Made by a program: the position numbers and the translations under genes. 6,606 nucleotides of DNA from DATLFQ01 sp035540915 (GTDB lineage Bacteria; Actinomycetota; Acidimicrobiia; Acidimicrobiales; GCA-2861595): NCBI GenBank assembly GCA_035540915.1, contig DATLFQ010000079.1:1-6606 (forward strand). Direction: 5' to 3'. This document shows positions 1 through 5,177 of this stretch, piece by piece (positions within the stretch are counted from its first letter, which is position 1; each line of letters opens with the position of its first letter). Below the pieces are notes generated by a model. That model was not told the origin of the DNA. It made no database searches and saw only the letters and a program-made list of their open reading frames with translations.

Positions 1-292
1 GGGGCAGGGCGGCGTCGCGCTCGGCGGCGTAGCGGCGGTGGGCGTCGGCCAGCTCGACGGGGTCGACCGCCCGCTCGGCGGCCCGGACCCCGCCGGCCGC
101 CTCCAGCCGGCTCACCGCCGCCCGGGCCGTGCTGCCGACCAGCCAGTAGCGCGTGGGCATGGGCGTGCCGTCGGCCAGCAGGGGGCCGTTGCGGATGACG
201 ACCGGGTCGCCGCCCGCGTCGCGCACGACGATGTCGTACTCCCCGCCGGGCGGGCGGCCCAGCAGCTCCGCCACCCGGACGTGGTCATCCAC
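1..292 (-). CDS. DUF501 family protein (C-terminal part cut by window edge)
   Basis: This is the N-terminal 97 residues of a DUF501 protein; the rest lies beyond base 1. The recognisable core runs from LLGRPPGGEYDIVVRD (residues 10-25) through DPVVIRNGPLL, DGTPMPTRYWLVG and SRLEAAGG to an AHRRYAAERD segment. This matches the family pattern of a Gly-Arg-Pro turn, a DGTP-[FM]-PT-x-Y aromatic stretch and a SRLEA helix. The family is widespread in actinobacteria, where it often sits near enolase, an FtsB/DivIC-like gene and a Ppx/GppA phosphatase (known for Mycobacterium); its biochemical role is unknown to me. The start is GTG at 292-290, the first start after the upstream gene in this frame. 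It overlaps the upstream stop codon region by 8 bases, and I see no Shine-Dalgarno sequence, so translation is probably coupled. An ATG at 288 is in another frame. Family assignment is good; function is open. Confidence 0.85.
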   Translation of the reverse strand, partial: MDDHVRVAELLGRPPGGEYDIVVRDAGGDPVVIRNGPLLADGTPMPTRYWLVGSTARAAVSRLEAAGGVRAAERAVDPVELADAHRRYAAERDAALP

Positions 293-569
293 GTCGGCGG
301 CGGCGCCGGCGCCACCACGCGACCAGCAGGGCGGCCAGCACCGACGCCGCCACGGCGGGGGCGGCCGCCCGGCGGGCCAGCGAGGCCACGCCCGCCGCGC
401 CCGTGTCGTCGGCGCCGCCGTCGTGCCCGGGCGGCGGCCCGGCGGCCAGGCGGATGTCGGGCGGCTCCCCCTTCGGAGGGTCGGTGAACGGCGGACGCCC
501 GGAGTCGTAGAGCGTCGGCCCGTCGGGGCCTGCAGCCGGGTCGTCGGTCCCGCCATCGGTCACGTCCAT
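285..569 (-). CDS. Small membrane protein with acidic/proline-rich N-terminus and arginine tail
   Basis: A 94-residue protein that I do not recognise. Residues 1-60 are rich in Asp, Gly and Pro and probably disordered. Residues 68-86 form one hydrophobic Ala/Val/Leu segment ending in two Trp, followed at once by seven arginines and a final Gly. By the positive-inside rule the tail should be cytoplasmic and the acidic part outside, unless it is inserted as a tail anchor. The start ATG (569-567) has a GGAGG ten bases upstream, at 580-584 on the plus strand, inside the end of the mocA-like gene, which it overlaps by 10 bases. Its stop overlaps the DUF501 start. In actinobacterial genomes the slot before DUF501 often holds an FtsB/DivIC-like protein, but I see no coiled coil here and the membrane segment is at the wrong end. 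Overlap at both ends and a good ribosome-binding site make it a real gene; the function is unknown. Confidence 0.68.
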   Translation of the reverse strand: MDVTDGGTDDPAAGPDGPTLYDSGRPPFTDPPKGEPPDIRLAAGPPPGHDGGADDTGAAGVASLARRAAAPAVAASVLAALLVAWWRRRRRRRG

Positions 570-1132
570 CGGCCCAGGTCCTCCACGGTGTCGATGTCGG
601 CCGGCCGAGCCGTCCCGGCCCCGGCGCAGGCTACCTCCTGGACGGGCCCGCCCGACCCGTCCAGCAGCGCCCGGGCACCGGCGTCGCCGGTGGTGGGCAG
701 GCGGGGCCACACCGGCCGGGCCAGCCGGACGGGATGACCGCGGACGCCGCCGTAGGTCGCCACCGCCACGGGCGCGGCCGACGCGGCCACCGCCCGCCAC
801 GCCGAAACCGGGACCGACGGCTGGTCCCCGAGCCCGACGACCACCGCCTCGTGCCCCTGCGCCCGCGCGTGGGACAGTGCCCGCTGGATCGACGTCGCCA
901 GGCCGCCGGCCCAGCACGGATTGGCCACCAGCGTCACCCCGGAGGGCAGCCCGGCCCCTGCCAGGTCGACCGCCCCGGTGACGACCACGGTCTCGTCGAG
1001 GCCGGCGGCGGCCGCCGCGTCCACCGCTCGTGCCACCAGGGCCCGGCCGCCCACCGTCACCAGCAGCTTGTGCACGGGCCCGGCGAAGCGGAATCCACCG
1101 CCGGCGGCCAGGACCACGGCAGCCACCGTCAT
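560..1132 (-). CDS. mocA: MocA-like molybdopterin cytidylyltransferase (MobA-like NTP transferase)
   Basis: A 190-residue nucleotidyltransferase of the MobA/MocA family. MocA joins CMP from CTP to molybdopterin, giving the cytosine dinucleotide cofactor that bacterial CO dehydrogenase-type hydroxylases use, in the cytoplasm. Visible motifs are LAAGGGFRF (residues 8-16) with Lys22, the N-terminal nucleotide-binding signature; NPCWAGGLATSI (71-82); GDQP (102-105); RGHP (131-134); GDAGAR (149-154); and DIDTVED (179-185). The usual signature reads LAAG-x-S-x-R-M-G-x-x-K, so Gly12-Gly13 and Phe16 are small deviations. GDQP and GDxGAR favour MocA and its relatives over MobA, which generally has a DMP motif. 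Length is normal for the family. The ATG at 1132 overlaps the lipoprotein stop as ATGA, so translation is probably coupled. The XdhC gene in the same operon and the hydroxylase about 3 kb away fit this role. CTP preference is inferred, not shown. Confidence 0.86.
   Translation of the reverse strand: MTVAAVVLAAGGGFRFAGPVHKLLVTVGGRALVARAVDAAAAAGLDETVVVTGAVDLAGAGLPSGVTLVANPCWAGGLATSIQRALSHARAQGHEAVVVGLGDQPSVPVSAWRAVAASAAPVAVATYGGVRGHPVRLARPVWPRLPTTGDAGARALLDGSGGPVQEVACAGAGTARPADIDTVEDLGRWT
580..584 (-). promoter_or_regulatory. Shine-Dalgarno site of the small membrane protein gene
   Basis: GGAGG on the minus strand, ten bases before the ATG at 569. It lies within the last codons of the mocA-like gene and fixes the start of the downstream gene. 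It is the best ribosome-binding site in the left operon, where most junctions rely on overlap. Confidence 0.6.
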
Positions 1133-1797
1133 CGGGGCGCTTGCAACGGGGCCGGCGTCACCGGCGGCAGCGCCACGGTGCCGGCGGCAAGCGCCTCGAC
1201 GACGGGGGCGAGGTCGTCGACGGCGTCGAGCGGCAGCTCGCCCTCGCGAGCCAGGCAGCCGTCGTCGGCCAAGGCGTTGAGCACCAGGAGGTGGAGGTGG
1301 CCATCGGCGACGACACCGGCGCCGACCACCCGCTCGACGGGCCGCCCACCGATCTCCCCGGTGAAGCCGTACCGGTAGCCGGGAAGGCCGGCGAACGGCA
1401 CCGAGCCGGTGTCGTCGGCGGTCAGCTGGTAGCCCGGGTCGCACCCGGCCCGGCGGTCCTCGGCGAGGGAGCCGACGTGGTCGGCGACCCAGGCGTCCAC
1501 GCCGCCGTCGAGCGCGGCGCCGCCGCCGGGGAACGACACCAGCTCGATCGCGCCGATGACAGCGCCGTCCCGGCTCACGCACAGGAACGGCGCCTCGCCT
1601 TCGCAGAAGCCGATCCCGAAGCCCTCCAGTCCAGCGACGTCGACCGTGCGCGCCCGCCAGTCCACGGTCGCCGAGACCTCGGTGGCGGGACCCGTCGTGG
1701 TGGTCGTCGGCGTGGCGGAGTTCCCGCCACCGGCGCAGGCGGCCAGCAGACCTGTCGCCACGACGACCAGCGCCGCCCGCAACCTTGTCGTGTCCAT
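1129..1797 (-). CDS. Secreted lipoprotein of unknown function
   Basis: A 222-residue predicted lipoprotein. From the ATG at 1797 it has a positive N-terminus (Arg5, Arg7), a hydrophobic core (residues 8-18) and a lipobox LAAC, with Cys21 as the lipidation site. A short Gly/Thr-rich linker (22-40) and a globular domain (about 41-215) follow. Four further cysteines (65, 73, 119, 171) could form two disulfides outside the membrane. The central part has aromatic strands such as GYRYGFTG (130-137) and DGHLHLLVLNA (155-165). It loosely recalls the PsbP/LpqN-type fold seen in small actinobacterial lipoproteins, but I cannot assign a family. An in-frame ATG at 1839, three bases after the xdhC stop, would add 14 residues before the signal peptide. 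I prefer 1797 because it has GAAGGG just upstream and gives a normal signal length. The gene sits 45 bases after xdhC and overlaps mocA, so it is probably co-transcribed with both. Confidence 0.82.
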   Translation of the reverse strand: MDTTRLRAALVVVATGLLAACAGGGNSATPTTTTTGPATEVSATVDWRARTVDVAGLEGFGIGFCEGEAPFLCVSRDGAVIGAIELVSFPGGGAALDGGVDAWVADHVGSLAEDRRAGCDPGYQLTADDTGSVPFAGLPGYRYGFTGEIGGRPVERVVGAGVVADGHLHLLVLNALADDGCLAREGELPLDAVDDLAPVVEALAAGTVALPPVTPAPLQAPR

Positions 1798-1842
1798 GCG
1801 CCCTTCGACACCCAGGACGGGCCGGAAATTCCGCACCATGGC

Positions 1843-2787
1843 CTACCGGATCGGCTGGAACGAGGGCGGTGGCGGGGGCGGGCCCGATCCGCCGCAACGG
1901 GCGACGAGATCGGCGCACAGCGCCACCGCCGTCGCCTCCGGCGAGGCGGGGGCGGGTGCGGCGTCGAGGACCACGAGGTAACCGGCCCGGGTGCCGAGCC
2001 CGGCCGCCACTGCGGCACCGTCCCGGCCCATGGCGCACACGGCATCACGAGGGCCCAGCTGGCCCAGCGCCCGCAGCCCGTCGCTACCCGCCGGGGCCGC
2101 CACCACCGAGACCGCCTCCGGGTAGCGGGCCGCCGTCGCGAAGCCCGGGCGCGGGTCCCACACGGTCACCCGGAAGCCGGCCGCCGACGCCACCCGCACG
2201 AGGGCGCCGGTCGTCCCCGATGTGCCCAGCACCACCAGGCGGGGCGGCCGGTTGAACGACTCCGCGAAGACCGCCACGTCACGGCCGCACCGCTCGCCGC
2301 CCGGCCCGTAATGGAAGGTGGCGGTCCGGCGGAGCGCCAGTGAAGCCAGGACGTCGGGGCTCGCCACCGCGTCCAGCCGCTCGTGGCCCAGCGAGCCGGC
2401 CAGCCGGCCGTGCCCGCCGACCAGCATGGCGGCGCCCACCGCCGGCCCGCGGATCTGGACGGCCAGGGCCACGTCCCGCCCGCGGCGAAGCGCGACCGCC
2501 AGCGGGACCAGGACCGCCCAGTCGGCGGGAGCGACGACGACCTCCACGGTTCCGTCGGTCACCGTGGTCGACCGGCCGTCGCCGCGCAGGACGGCGCCGG
2601 CAGCCGCCACGGCGGCGTCGAGCACCGCCGGGTGGTCCAGGTCGCCGGCCACCTCACCGTGCTCGTCGATCGCAAGCGCAGCGCCGGGCCGGTGGCCCGA
2701 CGGCCCGTCGGCGACGACCACCCGTGCCAGCGCGGCCCGCCGGCCGGCGGGGGCCCATCGGTCGAAGGCACCCAGCAGGTCCCGCAC
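1843..2787 (-). CDS. Divergent XdhC/CoxI family molybdenum-cofactor maturation protein
   Basis: A 314-residue XdhC-like protein. XdhC proteins bind molybdenum cofactor and help its sulfuration and insertion into xanthine dehydrogenase or CO dehydrogenase-type enzymes in the cytoplasm. The N-terminal XdhC/CoxI part (about 1-70) keeps the layout of a helix with RDLLGAFDRW, the strand ARVVVADG and a PGAALAIDEHGEVAG stretch. The usual GGCVE motif with its conserved Cys is replaced by GDLDHPAV (about 48-55). The C-terminal Rossmann domain starts at PPRLVVLGTSGTTG (181-194), with Asp211 at the end of the second strand, then GFATAARYPEA (215-225) and a SPEATAVALCADLVA helix (272-286) matching the family's TPEEIA helix. 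The family's usual GSRR-type motif is not evident, and the protein ends in a six-proline tail. I chose GTG 2787 because family alignment begins there; GTG 2814 is possible and would add nine residues and overlap the divergent gene. First gene of the left operon. Confidence 0.78.
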   Translation of the reverse strand: MRDLLGAFDRWAPAGRRAALARVVVADGPSGHRPGAALAIDEHGEVAGDLDHPAVLDAAVAAAGAVLRGDGRSTTVTDGTVEVVVAPADWAVLVPLAVALRRGRDVALAVQIRGPAVGAAMLVGGHGRLAGSLGHERLDAVASPDVLASLALRRTATFHYGPGGERCGRDVAVFAESFNRPPRLVVLGTSGTTGALVRVASAAGFRVTVWDPRPGFATAARYPEAVSVVAAPAGSDGLRALGQLGPRDAVCAMGRDGAAVAAGLGTRAGYLVVLDAAPAPASPEATAVALCADLVARCGGSGPPPPPPSFQPIR

Positions 2788-2792
2788 CGGGC

Positions 2793-2799
2793 CATTCTG
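2793..2799. promoter_or_regulatory. Candidate bidirectional leaderless promoter (overlapping -10 elements)
   Basis: The start codons of xdhC (minus, GTG at 2787) and the Thr/Pro-rich gene (plus, GTG at 2805) are 17 bases apart. On the plus strand CATTCT (2793-2798) lies six bases before its GTG. On the minus strand CAGAAT (2794-2799) lies six bases before its GTG. Both match the A and final T of the TANNNT -10 consensus but have C first. Neither gene has a Shine-Dalgarno sequence, as expected for leaderless starts. I see no -35 element at the usual distance on either strand, so this is tentative. Confidence 0.33.
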
Positions 2800-2804
2800 G
2801 TGCC

Positions 2805-3344
2805 GTGGCTGCACGGTCGCCGGTCCTGGCCCGGGTCATCGCCCTGGCCCTCGGGCTCGCCCTGCCGTCCGGGGCGGCAGCCGGCGGGCCGGCGGCGCAG
2901 CTCGTGCCGCCGATCACGCTGGCCCCCTCGACCACCACCTCGGCACCCCCGACGACGGTCGCGGCGCCACCTTCCACGGTCGCCACCTCCACCACGGCGC
3001 CCTCACCCACCACGACCACCACGGCCCGGGCCACCACGACCACCGTGACCATCGTGCCGACCAGCCGGGCCGGCGGGCCGCCGACGTCGGCGCCGCCCTC
3101 GTCCACGATCACGACCACGACCACCGCGGTCGAGCCGGACGGTCCGCCGACCACCGTCGGGCTGGGGCCGGCACCACCCGTGGCCGCCGACGCGTCCCCG
3201 CCCCGCTGGTCGAGCTGGCCGCTGCTGTTGACCCTGGCCGGGTTCGGCACGGCGGCCGCCATCGTCGTCACGCCGGTGGTGCGCGACCGCGTCGGCCGCC
3301 GCCCGCCACGCCCGCGGCCACCGCACCCACCCGATGCCGACTGA
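2805..3344 (+). CDS. Thr/Pro-rich surface protein with signal peptide and C-terminal membrane anchor
   Basis: A 179-residue protein with no enzyme domain. Residues 1-26 look like a signal peptide: Arg4 and Arg10, a hydrophobic stretch VIALALGLAL, and a likely signal peptidase I site after AAA at 26. Residues 33-130 are low-complexity Thr/Pro/Ser/Ala with runs of up to five Thr, as in extended, often O-glycosylated stalks of actinobacterial surface proteins. Residues 138-158 form one membrane segment, followed by an Arg/Pro-rich cytoplasmic tail. The result is a stalk held outside the cell with nothing on it. The GTG at 2805 has no Shine-Dalgarno sequence but a possible -10 six bases upstream. 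An open frame runs further upstream, but it is Arg/Pro-rich shadow of xdhC on the other strand, so I reject the longer start. It is the only plus-strand gene and converges with the next one. Membrane topology is a fair inference; the role is unknown. Confidence 0.68.
   Translation: MAARSPVLARVIALALGLALPSGAAAGGPAAQLVPPITLAPSTTTSAPPTTVAAPPSTVATSTTAPSPTTTTTARATTTTVTIVPTSRAGGPPTSAPPSSTITTTTTAVEPDGPPTTVGLGPAPPVAADASPPRWSSWPLLLTLAGFGTAAAIVVTPVVRDRVGRRPPRPRPPHPPDAD
2925..3125 (+). repeat. Low-complexity Thr/Pro codon region
   Basis: A stretch dominated by ACC and ACG threonine codons mixed with proline, serine and alanine codons, inside the surface-protein gene (residues about 41-107). The repeat is imperfect. 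Such tracts may vary in length between strains by slippage, which is inference only. Confidence 0.6.
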
Positions 3345-3423
3345 GGCCGGCCCCCCTTCGACCGCGTCCGACTCCCTGGGCAGGCAGGAAGCGTCGTGCG
3401 AGAAGGAGAAAGCAGCGAGACGC

Positions 3424-3440
3424 CCGCGGCGCTCCCGCGG
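3424..3440. terminator. Candidate hairpin between convergent genes
   Basis: The 106-base gap 3345-3450 separates two genes that end toward each other. It holds a perfect 6-bp inverted repeat, CCGCGG at 3424-3429 and again at 3435-3440, with a 5-base loop, 10 bases after the minus-strand stop codon. There is no T tract on either side. It could act as a U-less actinobacterial terminator in both directions, but in DNA this GC-rich such a repeat can arise by chance. Nothing else is evident in the gap apart from a purine-rich patch near 3399-3421. Confidence 0.3.
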
Positions 3441-3450
3441 ACCGGAAGGG

Positions 3451-4239
3451 CTACGCGGGCAGCATGGCCCGCAGCGGCTCGATCCACGCGTCCACCGGGG
3501 CGTCGGCCTCGAGAGCGCCGTCGGTCCCGAGCGGCGGGTTGCCGTCGCGGACCACGCCGAGCACGGGGAGGAAGCGCCCGCAGGCGCTGGCCCGGACCTC
3601 CATCGCCCAGTCGCGGCCGACCTGGTCGGTGGCGTCCACGATGATCAGGTTCGGGATGAGCGCGCCGCAGGCCTCCGGCGGCATCTCCTCGAACGACCGG
3701 CTCTCGAGGCGGCAGTCCGGGAACTGCAGCGCCAACTCGTCGGCGCGGGCCGTCTCCACGCCCACGGTCAGGATCACCGAGGACGGCAGGCCGCTCAGGC
3801 GGCGGGCCCCGCCCAGCTCGGCGCTGAACCCGAGGGCCGACTCGGTGCCCAGGACCCCCGGCTCGGCGGCCACGAACTCGGTCTCGGTGGTCAGCTTGGC
3901 CCGGAAGGCGGCGTCGGCCGTGGCCGTGTCGGTGGCCCACACGGTCCACGACGCGGCACCCAGCGAGATGGCGGTGTAGGTGATCGGCTGGATGAGCGGG
4001 TGGTCCTCACCGACGCACTGCAGGCCGCGGTCCGTGAAGGCGGCAGCCGCGTCGTCCAGCAACGTGGTCGTGCTCGGTGGGGTCTCGTTGCGCATGACGA
4101 ACACGTCGGGGCTGATGCGCAGGATGGCGTGCCACCAGCCGTCCAGGATGAGCACGTCGGCCTCCACGTGCACGGTGGCGCCGAAGGCGGCGCGGCTCTC
4201 CCGATTGACGAAGGCGTCGATGACTTCTCGGTCGTTCAC
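3451..4239 (-). CDS. Hypothetical protein with a degenerate receiver-like C-terminal domain
   Basis: A 262-residue cytoplasmic protein with no signal peptide or membrane segment. I do not recognise residues 1-150, which look like a mixed alpha/beta domain with aromatic strands (VLILDGWWHAILRI at 29-42, ASWTVWATD at 96-104). Residues 153-262 resemble a response-regulator receiver: strand VILTVG (155-160), strand PNLIIVD ending in Asp202 where the phosphorylated Asp would sit, strand FLPVLGVV (223-230), then DAPVDAWIEPL (246-256), which aligns by eye with the usual DDYLxKPF. The acidic pair after strand 1 is missing and the conserved Lys is Glu254, so it would be a non-phosphorylatable pseudo-receiver. 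It has no DNA-binding domain. The start is GTG 4239, the only plausible one, with no Shine-Dalgarno sequence but a good leaderless -10. It lies downstream of the hydroxylase genes on the same strand, 113 bases away, and may have its own promoter. The fold is inferred from pattern only. Confidence 0.78.
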   Translation of the reverse strand: MNDREVIDAFVNRESRAAFGATVHVEADVLILDGWWHAILRISPDVFVMRNETPPSTTTLLDDAAAAFTDRGLQCVGEDHPLIQPITYTAISLGAASWTVWATDTATADAAFRAKLTTETEFVAAEPGVLGTESALGFSAELGGARRLSGLPSSVILTVGVETARADELALQFPDCRLESRSFEEMPPEACGALIPNLIIVDATDQVGRDWAMEVRASACGRFLPVLGVVRDGNPPLGTDGALEADAPVDAWIEPLRAMLPA

Positions 4240-4245
4240 GGCGTC

Positions 4246-4274
4246 AACGTACCGGGGCCCGGCTGCTACGGGAA
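4246..4274 (-). promoter_or_regulatory. Candidate leaderless promoter for the pseudo-receiver gene
   Basis: On the minus strand TACGTT (4246-4251) fits the TANNNT -10 consensus and is followed by exactly six bases and then the GTG at 4239, which would be base +1. A weak -35-like TTCCCG lies at 4269-4274, with a 17-base spacer. The gene has no Shine-Dalgarno sequence, in line with a leaderless transcript, a common type in actinobacteria. Confidence 0.5.
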
Positions 4275-4329
4275 CGCGCCACGTGCGCCTCCCGGCACGG
4301 GATCGCGGCTGCGCTTCATGGTGGCGTGC

Positions 4330-4351
4330 GCCCGGCCTGGCGCGCCCGGGC
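4330..4351 (-). terminator. Candidate hairpin after the hydroxylase operon
   Basis: One base after the medium-subunit stop codon the minus strand carries GCCCGG (4346-4351), a 10-base loop, and CCGGGC (4330-4335). The stem is short and no U tract follows. It would end the hydroxylase transcript before the next gene's promoter, but GC richness makes chance repeats common. Confidence 0.28.
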
Positions 4352-4352
4352 C

Positions 4353-5177
4353 TCAGGGCTGTAGGGCGACGAGCGCCCGGCGAGTCAGGACTGCGGCGAG
4401 ATGGCGGCGGAACGCCGGGCTGGCCTTGAGGTCGCCGGGAGGGTCGGTGCCTTCGGCAGCCAGCCGGGCGGCCTCGGCCGCCGAGGCGCCGGTGGCGCGG
4501 GCCGCCTCGACGGCGGTCGCCCGCAACGGCGTCTCGCCCATGTTGACGAGGGCCACGCCGCAGCCCGGCGCGTCGACCGCCGCCACCGCCACCGTCGGCC
4601 AGTCGGCGGCCCGACGGGTCAGCCGCTGGTAGGACCACCGTGCCCCGGCCACGGCCGGCACCCGCAGCTCGACCAGCAGCTCCCCGGGCGCCATCGCCGT
4701 GCGGTTTTGCGCCACGAAGAACTCGGCGGCCGGCACGCGGCGGCGCCCGGCCGGCCCGGCGACCACCACCGTCGCGCCGAGCGCCAGCGCCACACCGGGG
4801 AGGTCGGCGGCCGGGTCGGCGTGGCTGAGGCTGCCGCCGACGGTGCCCCGGCGCCGCACCTGGGGGTCGCCGACGAGCGCGGCGGCCGCGGCCAGGATCG
4901 GCACCTGCCCGGCCACCAGGGGAGACGTCGCCAGCGCGTGATGGGTGACCAGCGCGCCGATCACCACCTCGCTCCCCTCGACGGCGATGCCGCCCAGCTC
5001 GCCGGCACACGGGCCGATGTCGACCAGGCGCGCCGGCCTGGCCCGCCGCAGCTTCATCATCGGCAGCAGCGAGTGGCCGCCGGCCAGGACCGCGGCGTCG
5101 CCGCCCGCCGCCTCCAGCAGCGCCAGCGCCTCGGCCACCGAGCCGGCCCGTTGGTAGGCGAACGCCGCAGGGATCAC
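4353..5177 (-). CDS. Molybdenum hydroxylase medium (FAD-binding) subunit, CoxM/XdhB type
   Basis: A 274-residue FAD subunit, close to the usual CoxM length of about 290. It takes electrons from the two [2Fe-2S] clusters of the small subunit onto FAD and passes them to an acceptor. The FAD-binding domain covers about residues 4-170: AGGHS at 32-36, the exact position and sequence known in Oligotropha CoxM, followed by LLPMMKLR; then GTVGGSLSHADPAADLP (111-127), whose TVGG corresponds to CoxM TIGG. Residues about 175-272 are the CO_deh_flav_C domain, including RLTRRAADWPTVAVAA. The start is GTG at 5177, overlapping the small-subunit stop as GTGA. The pyrophosphate-binding motifs are intact, so the protein should bind FAD. 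It is the last gene of the visible hydroxylase operon. Family placement is firm, but the substrate cannot be read from this subunit; coxM would be a guess at function, so no symbol is given. Confidence 0.93.
   Translation of the reverse strand: MIPAAFAYQRAGSVAEALALLEAAGGDAAVLAGGHSLLPMMKLRRARPARLVDIGPCAGELGGIAVEGSEVVIGALVTHHALATSPLVAGQVPILAAAAALVGDPQVRRRGTVGGSLSHADPAADLPGVALALGATVVVAGPAGRRRVPAAEFFVAQNRTAMAPGELLVELRVPAVAGARWSYQRLTRRAADWPTVAVAAVDAPGCGVALVNMGETPLRATAVEAARATGASAAEAARLAAEGTDPPGDLKASPAFRRHLAAVLTRRALVALQP

Noticed and set aside
112..318. 68-codon minus-strand frame overlapping DUF501
   Set aside because: It is rich in Trp, Ser, Cys and Thr and lacks family features. The overlapping DUF501 frame has clear motifs.
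1133..2038. Upstream extension of the mocA frame on the minus strand
   Set aside because: The added part is Arg/Gly-rich and overlaps the lipoprotein and xdhC genes. The family begins at the ATG at 1132 with the MTVAAVVLAAGG opening.
3396..3644. Plus-strand frame preceded by a purine-rich GAAGGAG-like patch
   Set aside because: The patch resembles a ribosome-binding site but lies downstream of no suitably spaced start. The frame is Arg-rich and antisense to the pseudo-receiver gene.
2318..3979. Long plus-strand open frame (about 550 codons) across several genes
   Set aside because: It crosses xdhC, the surface gene and the pseudo-receiver gene in a shadow frame. Its composition is Arg/Ser/Pro/Thr-rich with no domain, as expected in GC-rich DNA with few stops.
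4266..4319. 17-codon minus-strand frame (MKRSRDPVPGG...) between the FAD-subunit gene and the pseudo-receiver gene
   Set aside because: It has no Shine-Dalgarno sequence or promoter and overlaps the predicted -35 region. Nothing supports translation as a leader peptide.
3334..4632. 432-codon plus-strand frame opposite the pseudo-receiver and FAD-subunit genes
   Set aside because: It is antisense to two well-supported genes, has no recognisable domain, and its composition is explained by the complementary codons.
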